This document shows, piece by piece, positions 8,808-17,864 of a stretch of 64,000 nt of DNA (positions within the stretch are counted from its first letter, which is position 1; each line of letters starts with the position of its first letter). The stretch comes from Paenibacillus sp. Marseille-Q4541. Lineage in GTDB: Bacteria > Bacillota > Bacilli > Paenibacillales > Paenibacillaceae. The position numbers were made by a program, and so were the translations under genes. The stretch lies in NCBI RefSeq assembly GCF_018310695.1, contig NZ_JAGXCY010000001.1, forward strand, positions 62,001 through 126,000, written 5' to 3'. Under the pieces are notes generated by a model. The model worked only from the letters and a program-made list of their open reading frames with translations. It did not search any database and was not told the DNA's origin.

Positions 8808-10119
8808 CTTCTATCACCTTCTTTGCAGCCTGTAATAGATCGTCATGAACATTCGGGATATGTCCAAGCGCCACTTCATGCAGTAGTATCTTCATCGTAC
8901 GACCAAGCCAAGGCCCACCCTTTCGTCCCGTTTCTCTAAGCAGATCGGCTCCTCCGAGTTCGAGATCTTTCACTTGGTAGACGCCCATTTCCTTTGTCCA
9001 GCTGTCCGCTTCCCGAAGCAACAAAGGACAGTGTTCATTATAGGCTGAAGAAAAGATACCCTCTTCTTTTAATAATTGATTATTAATCGTTAACCAATCT
9101 TGGGCGGCTTCAATTCCTAAGTGCAGAACTAGGGAAATCCAGTTTGTGCGCAGCGCTGAGTAATGTCCGTTTGTCTCATTCGATTGATCCTGTAAATTTA
9201 ACGCTTCAAGCGAGGCCAAGATTTCTTCATGGAATGCAAGCATCTTTGTAATTCGATCACGTGTCTCACCCGAGAAGGTCCATTCTCGCAGCAAAGTATT
9301 GGCATCAGTAGAACGAATCTGAAGTAACAACAACACCATCTCATAGCGATACACAGCATTTTGCGGAAGTTTGTCCAAATATGTAACCCATTTTCGGTCC
9401 ATTGTGATGAAGCTGATGGGAGACTTAACATATTCGGTCAACCGGCTGTCCATTAGGAGCTGAACCCCTTTGGAAGGAAAAGGTCCTGCCATCATTTTAT
9501 CCATCTCTGTACGAACTCGTTCCATAGCAATGTAACCAAGTTTGTCGCGCTGGCGCAACATACCTGCCCACGTATCTGAATCCAGATCAAAATTAAAAAC
9601 CGAAGCAAAACGAACGCCTCTCATGATACGAAGGGCGTCCTCTTCAAATCGATCCTCTGCAATCCCTACACACTTTACAAGACCAAGCTTAATATCCTCT
9701 TGCCCATGAAAAGGATCGAGAAGCTCCCCTTTTACATTGCGCGCTATGGCATTCATCGTGAAATCCCTGCGTTTCAAGTCTTCTTCTACTCGATCAACAA
9801 AGTGCACCTCGGTCGGTCTGCGATAATCTTCGTATCCACTCTCGGTACGAAAGGTCGTCACCTCATAATGATGCCCACCACTGCGAACCGTAACTGTTCC
9901 GTGCTGAAGACCTGTAGGAATGGAGTCCGGAAAAAGAGTAATGACCTGATCAGGCGTTGCTGAAGTCGTAATGTCCATGTCGGTAACCGTTCTTTGCATC
10001 AGTTCATCCCGCACACATCCCCCGACAAAATAAGCATCATAACCATGGTCATTTAGTTTTTGTAATACTTGTTCTCCCCCAGCAGCCATCGCTGGAAGAA
10101 TGTAATTCCAATTTTTCAT
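8797..10119 (-). CDS. cca: CCA-adding tRNA nucleotidyltransferase (class II)
   Basis: 440 residues. Adds or repairs the CCA end of tRNAs without a template. The head domain has FVGGCVRDELMQR and the metal-binding DMD (about residues 55-57) of the polymerase beta family, then RRDFTMNAIA and the neck with DRFEEDALRIMRGVRF, where the EDxxR-type motif picks ATP or CTP. The body and tail are helical. A GTG at 10125 is in frame, but ATG 10119 has AAAGGAG nine bases upstream and is the better start. Sits between bshA and birA with short gaps, as in related genomes. Confidence 0.95.
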   Translation of the reverse strand: MKNWNYILPAMAAGGEQVLQKLNDHGYDAYFVGGCVRDELMQRTVTDMDITTSATPDQVITLFPDSIPTGLQHGTVTVRSGGHHYEVTTFRTESGYEDYRRPTEVHFVDRVEEDLKRRDFTMNAIARNVKGELLDPFHGQEDIKLGLVKCVGIAEDRFEEDALRIMRGVRFASVFNFDLDSDTWAGMLRQRDKLGYIAMERVRTEMDKMMAGPFPSKGVQLLMDSRLTEYVKSPISFITMDRKWVTYLDKLPQNAVYRYEMVLLLLQIRSTDANTLLREWTFSGETRDRITKMLAFHEEILASLEALNLQDQSNETNGHYSALRTNWISLVLHLGIEAAQDWLTINNQLLKEEGIFSSAYNEHCPLLLREADSWTKEMGVYQVKDLELGGADLLRETGRKGGPWLGRTMKILLHEVALGHIPNVHDDLLQAAKKVIEDEI

Positions 10120-10158
10120 TAACACTTACTCCTTTATCCGGACCTCATTCACGCCAGG

Positions 10159-11325
10159 TTACTTTACAGAATTGATTTCTATCGACTTTTCAGACAGAAC
10201 CCGCTCGTAAATCAGTTCATATTGCTCAGTTATTTTATCAATATTAAAATCAACGCATGCTCTTTCGAGACAAGCTTTCTTAAAGTTATTCATCATCTCA
10301 TCATCTTTCAGCAATCGAACGGCATCTTTCGCCATTTGAACCGTATCCCCGATGCTAGACAACATCCCCGTCTGTCCATGTAATACTAGTTCCGGGATCC
10401 CTCCCGCTGTTGAGCCGATGGTTGGTACACCGCAAGCCATTGCTTCGAGTGCAACAAGCCCGAAACTTTCTTTTTCGGATGGGAGCAGTAATAGATCTGC
10501 CATAGAAATCACCTGAGCTACATCATCCTGTTTTCCAAGTAAGAAAACATGTTCAGACAAACCAAGTTCATGAATTTTGCACTGAATTTTCGGTAAGTCC
10601 GGACCTTCTCCAACCAATATAAGCTTAGCAGGAAGCTCACGTTGAACTCTTGCAAAAATATCAATCACATCAAGAGTACGCTTCACCGGCCTAAAATTGG
10701 AGATATGCATCAGTACCTTCTCCTGATTTTGGGCATAATCTCTTCGCAGTGAAGCAGCATCTCTTGGATAATACACTCTTTCATCCACAAAATTGTAAGT
10801 AAGGTCAATCTTGCGCGTAATATCCAATAGTTCGTGCGTCTCCCGAATCAGATCCTTTGACACTGCTGTCACCGCATCACTTTTGTTAATAGCGAGCTGA
10901 ATCAAATCTTTGAGCGATTCATCCTGTGCCAGTACGGTAATATCTGTTCCATGGAGCGTCGTCACTACTTTTAAATCATCCGGAACCATTTGTTTCGCCA
11001 AGTAGGCGCAGACCGCATGAGGAACTGCATAATGAACATGAAGTAGATCAAGCTGCTGGGCTTTGGCTACTTGTGCCATTTTGGTTGCTAAGGATAAATC
11101 ATAAGGAGGATAGCGAAACACATAATAATCGTTCACTTCCACCTCATGATAAAATATGTTTTTATGAAATTGCCCAAGTCGAAAAGGTATACTGTTCGCA
11201 ATAAAATGAACTTGATGCCCTCTTTCGGCGAGCCTTTTTCCAAGCTCTGTTGCCACGACACCCGATCCGCCGAGAGACGGGTAACAGGTTATCCCAATTT
11301 TCAAGTGCTTACCCGCTTGACTCAA
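10159..11325 (-). CDS. bshA: N-acetyl-alpha-D-glucosaminyl L-malate synthase BshA (bacillithiol pathway)
   Basis: 388 residues, GT-B glycosyltransferase of family 4. BshA joins GlcNAc from UDP-GlcNAc to L-malate, the first step of bacillithiol synthesis. Seen: N-terminal ITCYPSLGGSGVVATELGK, HVHYAVPHA, TTLHGTDITVL, and the nucleotide-sugar site ESFGLVALEAMACGVPTIGS with the second family glutamates. The start is TTG 11325: an AAGGAGG lies eight bases before it and no ATG gives a better fit. In B. subtilis bshB1 lies between mgsA and bshA; here only 42 bases separate them, so the deacetylase must be elsewhere. Confidence 0.93.
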   Translation of the reverse strand: MSQAGKHLKIGITCYPSLGGSGVVATELGKRLAERGHQVHFIANSIPFRLGQFHKNIFYHEVEVNDYYVFRYPPYDLSLATKMAQVAKAQQLDLLHVHYAVPHAVCAYLAKQMVPDDLKVVTTLHGTDITVLAQDESLKDLIQLAINKSDAVTAVSKDLIRETHELLDITRKIDLTYNFVDERVYYPRDAASLRRDYAQNQEKVLMHISNFRPVKRTLDVIDIFARVQRELPAKLILVGEGPDLPKIQCKIHELGLSEHVFLLGKQDDVAQVISMADLLLLPSEKESFGLVALEAMACGVPTIGSTAGGIPELVLHGQTGMLSSIGDTVQMAKDAVRLLKDDEMMNNFKKACLERACVDFNIDKITEQYELIYERVLSEKSIEINSVK

Positions 11326-11367
11326 AAGAAGGGCCTCCTTTTACATATGAAATATGAATTGCCTGGT

Positions 11368-11796
11368 TTATACTTCGGTATCTGTACCCGGTTTATATTT
11401 ATGTACGAGTTGACGCCAAGCAAAATCTCCACGATCCAATGCTTTCACCAAAATTTCTGCGGTGGCTATATTGGTCGCGAGTGGAATCCCTTGCACATCA
11501 CACAAACGAAGTAATGCATTGATATCCGGTTCGTGTGGCTGTGCCATTAATGGATCGCGCAAGAAAATAATAAGATCCATCTCATTTTGTGCAACAAGCG
11601 CACCGATCTGTTGGTCACCGCCAAGTGGACCTGACATAAACCGATGAATATCTAGATTGGTTCCTGCCATGATGCGTTGCCCGGTAGTTCCCGTAGAATA
11701 CAATTGATGTCCAACAAATACATTTTCATAGGCAGTTACAAAATTAACCATTTCGTCTTTTTTACGGTCATGCGCAATAAAAGCAATTTTTAGCAT
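11368..11796 (-). CDS. mgsA: Methylglyoxal synthase
   Basis: 142 residues. MgsA turns dihydroxyacetone phosphate into methylglyoxal and phosphate, a bypass that relieves sugar-phosphate stress. The small alpha/beta fold is intact: [13 protein letters not shown] at the start, STGTTGQ phosphate loop, [12 protein letters not shown] with the catalytic aspartate, and [18 protein letters not shown] 11796 is preferred because it opens directly into the first beta strand and has GGGAGAGGG upstream; a start at 11820 adds eight residues. Between dapB and bshA on the same strand, in the conserved dapB-mgsA order. Confidence 0.95.
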   Translation of the reverse strand: MLKIAFIAHDRKKDEMVNFVTAYENVFVGHQLYSTGTTGQRIMAGTNLDIHRFMSGPLGGDQQIGALVAQNEMDLIIFLRDPLMAQPHEPDINALLRLCDVQGIPLATNIATAEILVKALDRGDFAWRQLVHKYKPGTDTEV

Positions 11797-11842
11797 ATCT
11801 GTCCCTCTCCCTGTGTCCATGAATTGATTCGATGTGAAACGA

Positions 11843-12646
11843 CTAGTCTATAAAATGATCGAAACCGTAAATCATTCCTGTGTATTCCATTACTTTTTGA
11901 ACACCAATTTTGACGCCTGGCATATAACCAGCACGCTCATAGGAATCATGTCTAATTTTCAAGGTCTGTCCATAATCCCCAAAAATAACTTCTTGCTGTG
12001 CAAATACACCTGGAAGCCTTACGCTATGAATACGGAAACCGTTGTAATAACCACCGCGTGATCCCTCAATAGTCTCTTCTTCATTTGGATTCCCTTGGCG
12101 AAGTTCTTTACGATTCTCTGCAATCATTTCTGCTGTTTTTACCGCTGTTCCGGAAGGTGCATCCAGCTTTTGGTCCCCATGGTATTCAATAATTTCAAGG
12201 TTAGGCATATATTTCGCAGCTTGAGCAGCAAATTTCATCATTAGGATGGCACCAATAGAAAAGTTCGGAGCAATTAACCCGCCGATTCCCTGACTTTGGC
12301 ACTGCTTGTCCAGCTCCTTAATTTGCTCGGGGGTAAATCCCGTCGTTCCCATTACAGGTCTAACCCCGTGTGAGATGGCAAGGGAGGTATGCTCATAAGC
12401 ATACTGTGGTGTTGTGAAATCAACCATAACATCAGCTTCCGTCTCACTAAGAGCCTTTTCAAGCTGATCCTGTACAATGATCCCACACGGTTCAAGTCCA
12501 ACGAATTGACCAGCATCAGTACCTGCTCCTGAACGGTTTACAGCAGCAACAAGTTCCAATTCCTCATCCTGAAGGACAAGTTTAACAACCTCGCGCCCCA
12601 TGCGCCCCCCTGCACCTACGACAATAACTTTAATTTTCTCAGCCAA
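11843..12646 (-). CDS. dapB: 4-hydroxy-tetrahydrodipicolinate reductase
   Basis: 267 residues. DapB reduces the dihydrodipicolinate precursor with NAD(P)H on the way to diaminopimelate and lysine, and so feeds cell wall and spore dipicolinate. N-terminal Rossmann motif [30 protein letters not shown]; then the active-site run [16 protein letters not shown], in which the second histidine of the usual HH pair is glycine. The likely start is TTG 12646: AAGGAG lies eight bases before it, whereas a GTG at 12655 abuts the ribosome site. Preceded by the TPR gene and followed by mgsA. Confidence 0.95.
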   Translation of the reverse strand: MAEKIKVIVVGAGGRMGREVVKLVLQDEELELVAAVNRSGAGTDAGQFVGLEPCGIIVQDQLEKALSETEADVMVDFTTPQYAYEHTSLAISHGVRPVMGTTGFTPEQIKELDKQCQSQGIGGLIAPNFSIGAILMMKFAAQAAKYMPNLEIIEYHGDQKLDAPSGTAVKTAEMIAENRKELRQGNPNEEETIEGSRGGYYNGFRIHSVRLPGVFAQQEVIFGDYGQTLKIRHDSYERAGYMPGVKIGVQKVMEYTGMIYGFDHFID

Positions 12647-12666
12647 AACGAACACTCCTTAGATAA

Positions 12667-13203
12667 CTAGGTTGATGGTTTCTGGAAATCTGATTTCATC
12701 CGTTTATTGAAATCTTGTAACAGATCAGTTAGCTGTTCATTTTGCGGCTCCATGGCAATCGCTTCCTTTAATACAGCAATAGCCAGTATATATTCCTTCA
12801 TCTCGGCATAAGCAACAGCGAGCCACACATACGCTTCCGTATGAAGCGGATCAAGTGTTATTGCCTGTTTCAGTTGTTCCAGTGCTTTTTCTCGGTTCAT
12901 GTTCGTATCAGGACCTTCTGACTCCATGAGTACGCGAGACATCGCTGTCAATTTCTTAGACTGGAGACTGTTAATGTGGATAAGGTATTCGGTATGTCCG
13001 GGTGCCATTTCAGCCGCTCTTTTGGCATGAACAAAAGCCTGATCCATCTTTCCGTTTCGTGCATACGTAATTGAGCACCGATAATGAATTTCTGGATTAT
13101 CCGGTTCTTCTGCTATCGCAGTTTCAAACCAGTAAACGGCCAGTTCAAAGTCATTATGCAAAATGGCTTTATACGCTTCTTGAATATAATAGTCAGAATT
13201 CAC
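12667..13203 (-). CDS. Tetratricopeptide-repeat protein
   Basis: 178 residues, soluble. At least three TPR units can be read: residues about 3-36 (AYKAILHNDFELAVYWFETA), 37-70 (IHYRCSITYARNGKMDQAF) and near 100-165 (ALEQLKQAITLDPLHTEAY; YILAIAVLKEAIAMEPQN). No enzyme motif and no transmembrane segment. GTG 13203 is taken as start: GGGAGG lies 11 bases upstream, while a GTG at 13215 overlaps the ribosome site. Lies between the MazG-type gene and dapB; I know no defined job. It may be an adaptor for a neighbouring process, but nothing in the sequence says which. Confidence 0.8.
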   Translation of the reverse strand: MNSDYYIQEAYKAILHNDFELAVYWFETAIAEEPDNPEIHYRCSITYARNGKMDQAFVHAKRAAEMAPGHTEYLIHINSLQSKKLTAMSRVLMESEGPDTNMNREKALEQLKQAITLDPLHTEAYVWLAVAYAEMKEYILAIAVLKEAIAMEPQNEQLTDLLQDFNKRMKSDFQKPST

Positions 13204-13255
13204 GGTAGCTAGCACCTCCCATAAAATCGGTCAGTACAGCATATGTAGGGATGGC

Positions 13256-13585
13256 CTAATCGGTGTCCTTTTTCGTCCAACGATCTTTATCCCGTGTATT
13301 AAATTTGTGCATAACTTTGTCATGAGCTTCAGTTAGATCAATTCCGAGTGAATTCGCGAAACATATCGTTATAAATAAAATGTCTCCTAGTTCAAGCTCA
13401 ATGGAATTGTCTGCTTCCGTCGTTTTTTTCGGTTTCTCCCCATACTCGTGATTTACTTCACGCGCAAGTTCTCCGACTTCTTCAGACATTCGTGCCAGCA
13501 TTGATAGCGGGCTAAAATAACCTTCTTTAAACTGGGAAATATAGTTATCTACTTCCTTTTGCATTTCTAATAAACTTTTTTCCAT
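13256..13585 (-). CDS. MazG-type nucleotide pyrophosphohydrolase (YpjD-like)
   Basis: 109 residues. All-alpha NTP pyrophosphohydrolase fold: IxQFKEGYFSPL at the start, then the metal-binding glutamate set EEVGELAREVNH and the later LELGDILF, with NTRDKDRW at the C-terminus. Proteins like this hydrolyse (d)NTPs or modified nucleotides to monophosphates and are regarded as house-cleaning enzymes. It matches YpjD of B. subtilis, which also begins the dapB-mgsA-bsh-cca-birA-pan run. ATG 13585 is chosen over 13633 because AAGGAG precedes it by nine bases. Divergent from the YitT gene across about 160 bases. Confidence 0.9.
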   Translation of the reverse strand: MEKSLLEMQKEVDNYISQFKEGYFSPLSMLARMSEEVGELAREVNHEYGEKPKKTTEADNSIELELGDILFITICFANSLGIDLTEAHDKVMHKFNTRDKDRWTKKDTD

Positions 13586-13747
13586 GTGAGCATACTCCTT
13601 ACTAACCATTTGTCTATAACTCACTTCTTCCATATGTTAACGTATTGAGAAAGTGAAAACAAATGATTTTTTAAACGTCCATGAAAAAGGCATACTAAGT
13701 CTGAACGTCTAGCCCAAATATCGATTCTAGTGAGGGATTCCATTCAA

Positions 13748-14611
13748 ATGAGTAAATTTACGGAGCAACTTAAAATCATTTTACCGATTATTCTCGGCAC
13801 AGCAATTTTTGCATTCGGCCTGCTGTATTTTATTATACCGAATCAACTAATGGAAGGTGGAGTTACCGGGATTACGGTTCTCTTAAATTATGCTTTTGGC
13901 ATTTCTCCTTCTCTCTCCACGCTAATTATTAATATTCCACTGTTTCTATTAGGTTGGAAAGTATTAGGCGGAAGACAAATTTTATACACAGGCGTCGGCA
14001 TTGCCTGTTTGACATTATTTCTCGGTTTATTCGAGCAGTTAATTGAAGCTGGCTTTATCATCCCTTTTCGAACTGAACATGATTTTTTACTAGCCGCTTT
14101 GTATGCAGGGGTTACGATTGGTCTTGGTCTTGGTATCGTTTTTCGTGCGGGAGGCACAACGGGTGGCTCTGACATTATCGCAAGAATCCTTTCAAGAAAA
14201 ACAGGGATTAGCATTGGACGAGTTATGCTCGCCATAGATATTGTTATTATCGGATCCTCCCTTATCTACATACCTCTTGAAAAAATACTGTATACGCTCA
14301 TTTCCGTATTCATTGGATCTAAAGTTATTGATTTCATTCAGGAAGGCGCTTATTCGGCCAAAGCATTCACTATTATTAGTGATCATGCTCCAGAGATAGC
14401 AGACATCATAACAGTGAAGATGGAACGCGGAGTTACGCTGATTCCAGCGGTAGGGGCATACTCTAAGCAAGCAAAACATGTGGCCTACTGTGTTGTTTCA
14501 AGGCAAGAGATGAGAGAGCTTCACCAGATTGTGAAAACGGCCGATCCGAGAGCTTTTGTAATTATCAATGATGTACATGATGTACATGGAGAAGGTTTCA
14601 AAGAAGAATAG
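13748..14611 (+). CDS. YitT family membrane protein (YitT/DUF2179 domains)
   Basis: 287 residues. Five to six hydrophobic segments fill residues about 10-200 (for example IILPIILGTAIFAFGLLYFI and LLAALYAGVTIGLGLGIVF), with the family signature FRAGGTTGGSDIIARIL near residue 135. The last 75 residues form a soluble DUF2179 domain with AKAFTIISDHAPEI and GVTLIPAVGAYS. The function of the family is not settled; a transport role is often assumed. ATG 13748 follows a GAGGGA at suitable distance; a GTG at 13730 is an alternative. It is the only plus-strand gene in the first 23 kb and converges on ypjB, sharing a terminator. Confidence 0.9.
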   Translation: MSKFTEQLKIILPIILGTAIFAFGLLYFIIPNQLMEGGVTGITVLLNYAFGISPSLSTLIINIPLFLLGWKVLGGRQILYTGVGIACLTLFLGLFEQLIEAGFIIPFRTEHDFLLAALYAGVTIGLGLGIVFRAGGTTGGSDIIARILSRKTGISIGRVMLAIDIVIIGSSLIYIPLEKILYTLISVFIGSKVIDFIQEGAYSAKAFTIISDHAPEIADIITVKMERGVTLIPAVGAYSKQAKHVAYCVVSRQEMRELHQIVKTADPRAFVIINDVHDVHGEGFKEE

Positions 14612-14635
14612 CCCGGATTATCCGGGCCATTTTTG
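14611..14635 (+). terminator. Terminator after the YitT gene
   Basis: GCCCGGAT-T-ATCCGGGC is a perfect 8-bp stem overlapping the stop codon's last base, followed by ATTTTTG. It lies between convergent genes. Confidence 0.75.
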
Positions 14636-14640
14636 CGCTT

Positions 14641-15495
14641 TTATAATTTAAAAAAAGATTGATTGATCCCTCGATATTTGCGATAACCGACATAGGCAAG
14701 GACAGCCACAATCGCGGAGCCAATGAACAAATTTGCTGCCCATGGCTCAGGCCCTCCAGCAAAAGGAACAAACGCAGTCTCATCCTTTTCCTTACCAAAC
14801 AAGGCATTGGCAAATTCGTCCCCCTGTTTCAGCGCATCAAGAATGTCTTGCGGCTCAGATCCATTACGTAATGTAAGTCCTTTTAGATAAGACATCCAGG
14901 AATCAAATCTTTCAATTTCATAAGGCTGTCTGCGGATAATCGCCGCAGGGCGAATGGTTTCATAGTGACTTTCCAGTTCAGCATATTTCGCGACCATGGC
15001 CGTTCCTTCTTCATTAGAAGCTTCCTCTTCAATTGATAATAAATCTTCTTTTATTATCTTGTAGTACTGAAGCCATAATGCCTTATCAGGATGAGCTAAA
15101 CTATCAACGGCCAGTCTGAGCTTGGCAGAAGCATGTTGTAAGGAGTCCGATGCCGCTTGCACACTTGCGGAAGCTTCTTTTACTTCCACAATCGTCTCTG
15201 TCAAAGCATGCATTCCTTCTACTGTAGTTAATCCATCAAATGAAAATTTTTCTACTTGTCTCGTTAACTCCCCCACATCTTCACGTACGGCAGAAAGGTT
15301 GTAGTCCAGCGCATTTCGATATAAGGAGGTTGCTACCTGACTAAGTTGTTCAACGCTGCTGGAAGTGCTTGAATCCGCTACTCCAGCCGTTTCAGCATAT
15401 GCGGTGTCCTGTAGTAGGACGTTACTCATAAATGTACAACATATCATGCCAACTATTATTAAGGAAGAACGTTTTTTTCGCAAAAACAAGGACAT
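14641..15495 (-). CDS. ypjB: Sporulation protein YpjB
   Basis: 284 residues. A signal peptide (hydrophobic SLIIVGMICCTFMSNVLL, likely cut after AYA near residue 34) is followed by a mostly helical extracytoplasmic part with strongly amphipathic runs (residues about 45-215) and one C-terminal transmembrane helix (AANLFIGSAIVAVLAYVGY) with a basic tail. The layout and the ypjA neighbour match YpjB, a membrane protein made under sporulation control in B. subtilis; its biochemical role is unknown. The ribosome site AGGAGGGG lies only two bases from ATG 15495, so TTG 15489, eight bases from the GGAGG, could be the true start. Last gene downstream of qcrABC-ypjA. Confidence 0.85.
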   Translation of the reverse strand: MSLFLRKKRSSLIIVGMICCTFMSNVLLQDTAYAETAGVADSSTSSSVEQLSQVATSLYRNALDYNLSAVREDVGELTRQVEKFSFDGLTTVEGMHALTETIVEVKEASASVQAASDSLQHASAKLRLAVDSLAHPDKALWLQYYKIIKEDLLSIEEEASNEEGTAMVAKYAELESHYETIRPAAIIRRQPYEIERFDSWMSYLKGLTLRNGSEPQDILDALKQGDEFANALFGKEKDETAFVPFAGGPEPWAANLFIGSAIVAVLAYVGYRKYRGINQSFFKL

Positions 15496-15537
15496 CCCCT
15501 CCTACTGTATCGTATGAAGAGAGATGTCCACCTAGAA

Positions 15538-16167
15538 CTAGATCCGTTTCGCCTGTTTTAATGCTGCCCATCCCGCTAAAAAACTAAGGATGGTTAATGT
15601 AAATGTAAAGATCCGAACTCCACCCACATAATCGTAAAGTACACTTGGAAGCCAAGGATATATCTCAAAAGAATAGTCCATCGTATCGTTCAATAATGTC
15701 CATCCAGCAGCAAGTATCAAGCTAATGGCTCCAAATCCGAAAAAGCGAACATATAAAAGGGCTTCAATGGCCATAGCCAAATGGGAAGCAATCAGCATAA
15801 AATCCTGCCATGCCACATCTCCTCCAAAAGACCACCCAGCTACAATCATACTTACCGCCCATACTCCATACTTGACGGAAGTAACAACTGCAAGACCCTG
15901 AATCACATGTCCAACCCTTTGAAGCCAACGTTTGGAAGGTGGATATAACAAAAATAAAAGAGACAACGTGAAGAATAGACTTGCCGTAGGACTATCAGGT
16001 ACAAAAACGAGTAGACCTGCCGGATGATGCTCAAGTGTGTATGCTAGCTGATTTCCATACCATATGTATCCATATACTGTGCCGAGCACATTACACCAAA
16101 ATAAGAGCCATAAAAAGCTGCGATTCATTAACACAGATCGGCTCCAGAAGAAAGAAAGGGATAACAC
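15538..16167 (-). CDS. ypjA: DUF1405 membrane protein YpjA
   Basis: 209 residues, five to seven predicted membrane spans (for example LWLLFWCNVLGTVYGYIWY, ASLFFTLSLLFLLYP, MIVAGWSFGG, AISLILAAGWTLLND). It matches the DUF1405/YpjA family by hydrophobic layout, the NxxGTVYGYIWYGNQL start and its place between qcrC and ypjB. No function is established. GTG 16167 is the start, with AAGGAGG six bases upstream. It lies beyond the qcr terminator, so it may depend on its own promoter or read-through. Confidence 0.85.
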   Translation of the reverse strand: MLSLSFFWSRSVLMNRSFLWLLFWCNVLGTVYGYIWYGNQLAYTLEHHPAGLLVFVPDSPTASLFFTLSLLFLLYPPSKRWLQRVGHVIQGLAVVTSVKYGVWAVSMIVAGWSFGGDVAWQDFMLIASHLAMAIEALLYVRFFGFGAISLILAAGWTLLNDTMDYSFEIYPWLPSVLYDYVGGVRIFTFTLTILSFLAGWAALKQAKRI

Positions 16168-16223
16168 GTAGATCCTCCTTGACTATTTAATTTTATGACT
16201 CTGCGGAGTAACTGATATATCTC

Positions 16224-16259
16224 TAAAAAAGCCTGACTGCTAATGAAAGCAGTCAGGCC
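16224..16259 (-). terminator. Terminator of the qcrABC operon
   Basis: Minus strand: GCCTGACTGC pairs with GCAGTCAGGC around an 8-nt loop, followed by six T. Directly after the qcrC stop. Confidence 0.9.
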
Positions 16260-16284
16260 ATTTCGTAGTACCCGTATTCTAATA

Positions 16285-17157
16285 TTACTCTGCCGATTTC
16301 TGGGAAGCAAGCCAGTCCGCAAGAGTATCAATATCTTTATCTGTAAGACCTTGTGCTATATTAGCATCATATTGAGCTCCCATATTTCCCACACCGTCAT
16401 GGATGATACCCAAAATTTCTTCCTTACTGTGAGTATCACCTATACCTCGAAGCGAAGGTCCGGCTTGGCCTTTCATATCAGCAGCATGGCATGTTATACA
16501 GGTTGCTTTTTTGTAAATCTCAGCACCTGCCCCGTCCGGGTCAACAATAGCAACCTCTTCCGTAGTAGGAGCCATTGATGTAGGAAGTCCTGCATTATGC
16601 TTCTCAAGCGCTTCTTCCTCACGTGCAATGTGTTCAGGAACTTGACCGGTTTCTGCCAGCTGATGCTGATAATGCGTCCACGCAACATTCGTCAAATAAA
16701 AGACGGAGACAATGGACAGCAGCATAAGCGTAGAAGCAATAGGTCTCTTGTAGAATCGACGTTCTTTGCCCGTGTCCAGAAAAGGCGCAAGAAGCAAAGC
16801 ACCAAAGGCTACACCTGAAACACCGAGTGTACCAAGAACAACATAATCCCCAGAAGCATAAGGATACTTCAGATATTGGTATAGAAACAAAAAGTACCAG
16901 TCCGGCATCGGAATAACCGATGCACCTGGATCAGCCGGATATCCAAGAGGTGCAGGTTCAGAAATCGTGAGTACCAGAAACCCAACAAGAACAACAACCC
17001 CTACCATCCATTCCTTCAGAAGAAAGTTAGGTATGAATGCCTCTGATTTCCCTGGATAGGATGTATAGTCAGGTGGTGTAATGAATCCCATTCCCTTACG
17101 AACCCTGGAATCACCAACAAAAACAACTTTTTCGTCTGATTTTTTCCCGTGTGCCAT
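16285..17157 (-). CDS. qcrC: Menaquinol:cytochrome c reductase cytochrome b/c subunit
   Basis: 290 residues. This is the fused type seen in Bacillales: the N-terminal two thirds are a subunit IV-like membrane part with about four spans and the quinol-site PDWYFLFLYQYLKY (a PEWY variant) near residue 85. The last 80 residues are a c-type cytochrome domain with one haem site CITCH near residue 221 and an axial methionine probably in GVGNMGAQ. The complex passes electrons from menaquinol through QcrB and the Rieske protein to this haem and on to cytochrome c oxidase. Third gene of qcrA-qcrB-qcrC; a strong terminator follows. Confidence 0.96.
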   Translation of the reverse strand: MAHGKKSDEKVVFVGDSRVRKGMGFITPPDYTSYPGKSEAFIPNFLLKEWMVGVVVLVGFLVLTISEPAPLGYPADPGASVIPMPDWYFLFLYQYLKYPYASGDYVVLGTLGVSGVAFGALLLAPFLDTGKERRFYKRPIASTLMLLSIVSVFYLTNVAWTHYQHQLAETGQVPEHIAREEEALEKHNAGLPTSMAPTTEEVAIVDPDGAGAEIYKKATCITCHAADMKGQAGPSLRGIGDTHSKEEILGIIHDGVGNMGAQYDANIAQGLTDKDIDTLADWLASQKSAE

Positions 17158-17177
17158 AGGTTTTTTCCTCCCTTCTA

Positions 17178-17849
17178 TTATAGTGGTCCGGAGATACCTT
17201 GTCGGCGGATCATAATAAAATGGCCCACAAGTAAAATAAGCAGAACAGCAGGAAGGAAGAACACGTGAAGGGCAAAGAATCTTGTTAATGTCTCGGCTCC
17301 GACAATCGTACCGCCTTGTAAAAGTTCTTTAATAATAGGTCCTAAATAAGGAACTGTATTCGCAATCTCTAGTGTTACTTTGGTCGCGAAGTACGCTTTG
17401 TTATCCCAAGGAAGCAAATAACCTGTTAATCCTAGTCCAAGCATAACGAAAAAGATTAACATCCCTACGACCCAGTTCATCTCACGTGGGGCTTTATAGG
17501 ATCCTGTGAAAAATACCCGCATCGTATGTAAAAACATCATTACTATTACCAAACTTGCTCCCCAGTGGTGCATGCCCCGTACGATCTGACCGAAGGCCAC
17601 CTGGGTTTGCAGAAACTCTACGCTTGCATAAGCATTAATAATATCCGGTACGTAATACATGGTTAGAAACATTCCCGATAGAATCTGAATTACCGTGATG
17701 AAGAACGTAAGTCCGCCAAAGCAATACACAAATGCTGAAAAGTGATGGGCAGGATTTACATGTTCGGGAACTTCATGGTCAGCAACGTCACGCCAAATGG
17801 GAGTGATATCCAGGCGTTCGTCGACCCAGTTGTAAATATTTTTAAACAT
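17178..17849 (-). CDS. qcrB: Menaquinol:cytochrome c reductase cytochrome b6 subunit
   Basis: 223 residues, the b6-like half of cytochrome b. Four membrane helices carry the two pairs of haem b histidines: HHWGASLVIVMMFLH with HxxxxxxxxxxxxxH spacing around residues 92-108, and the pair in the fourth helix, FFALHVFFLPAVLLILLVGH near 195-212. RGMHHWGAS and GYLLPWDNKAYFA are family signatures. The N-terminal DERLDITP is also typical. It oxidises menaquinol together with QcrC in the cytoplasmic membrane. It starts 15 bases after the qcrA stop. Confidence 0.97.
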   Translation of the reverse strand: MFKNIYNWVDERLDITPIWRDVADHEVPEHVNPAHHFSAFVYCFGGLTFFITVIQILSGMFLTMYYVPDIINAYASVEFLQTQVAFGQIVRGMHHWGASLVIVMMFLHTMRVFFTGSYKAPREMNWVVGMLIFFVMLGLGLTGYLLPWDNKAYFATKVTLEIANTVPYLGPIIKELLQGGTIVGAETLTRFFALHVFFLPAVLLILLVGHFIMIRRQGISGPL

Positions 17850-17864
17850 CTACTCACGCCTTCC

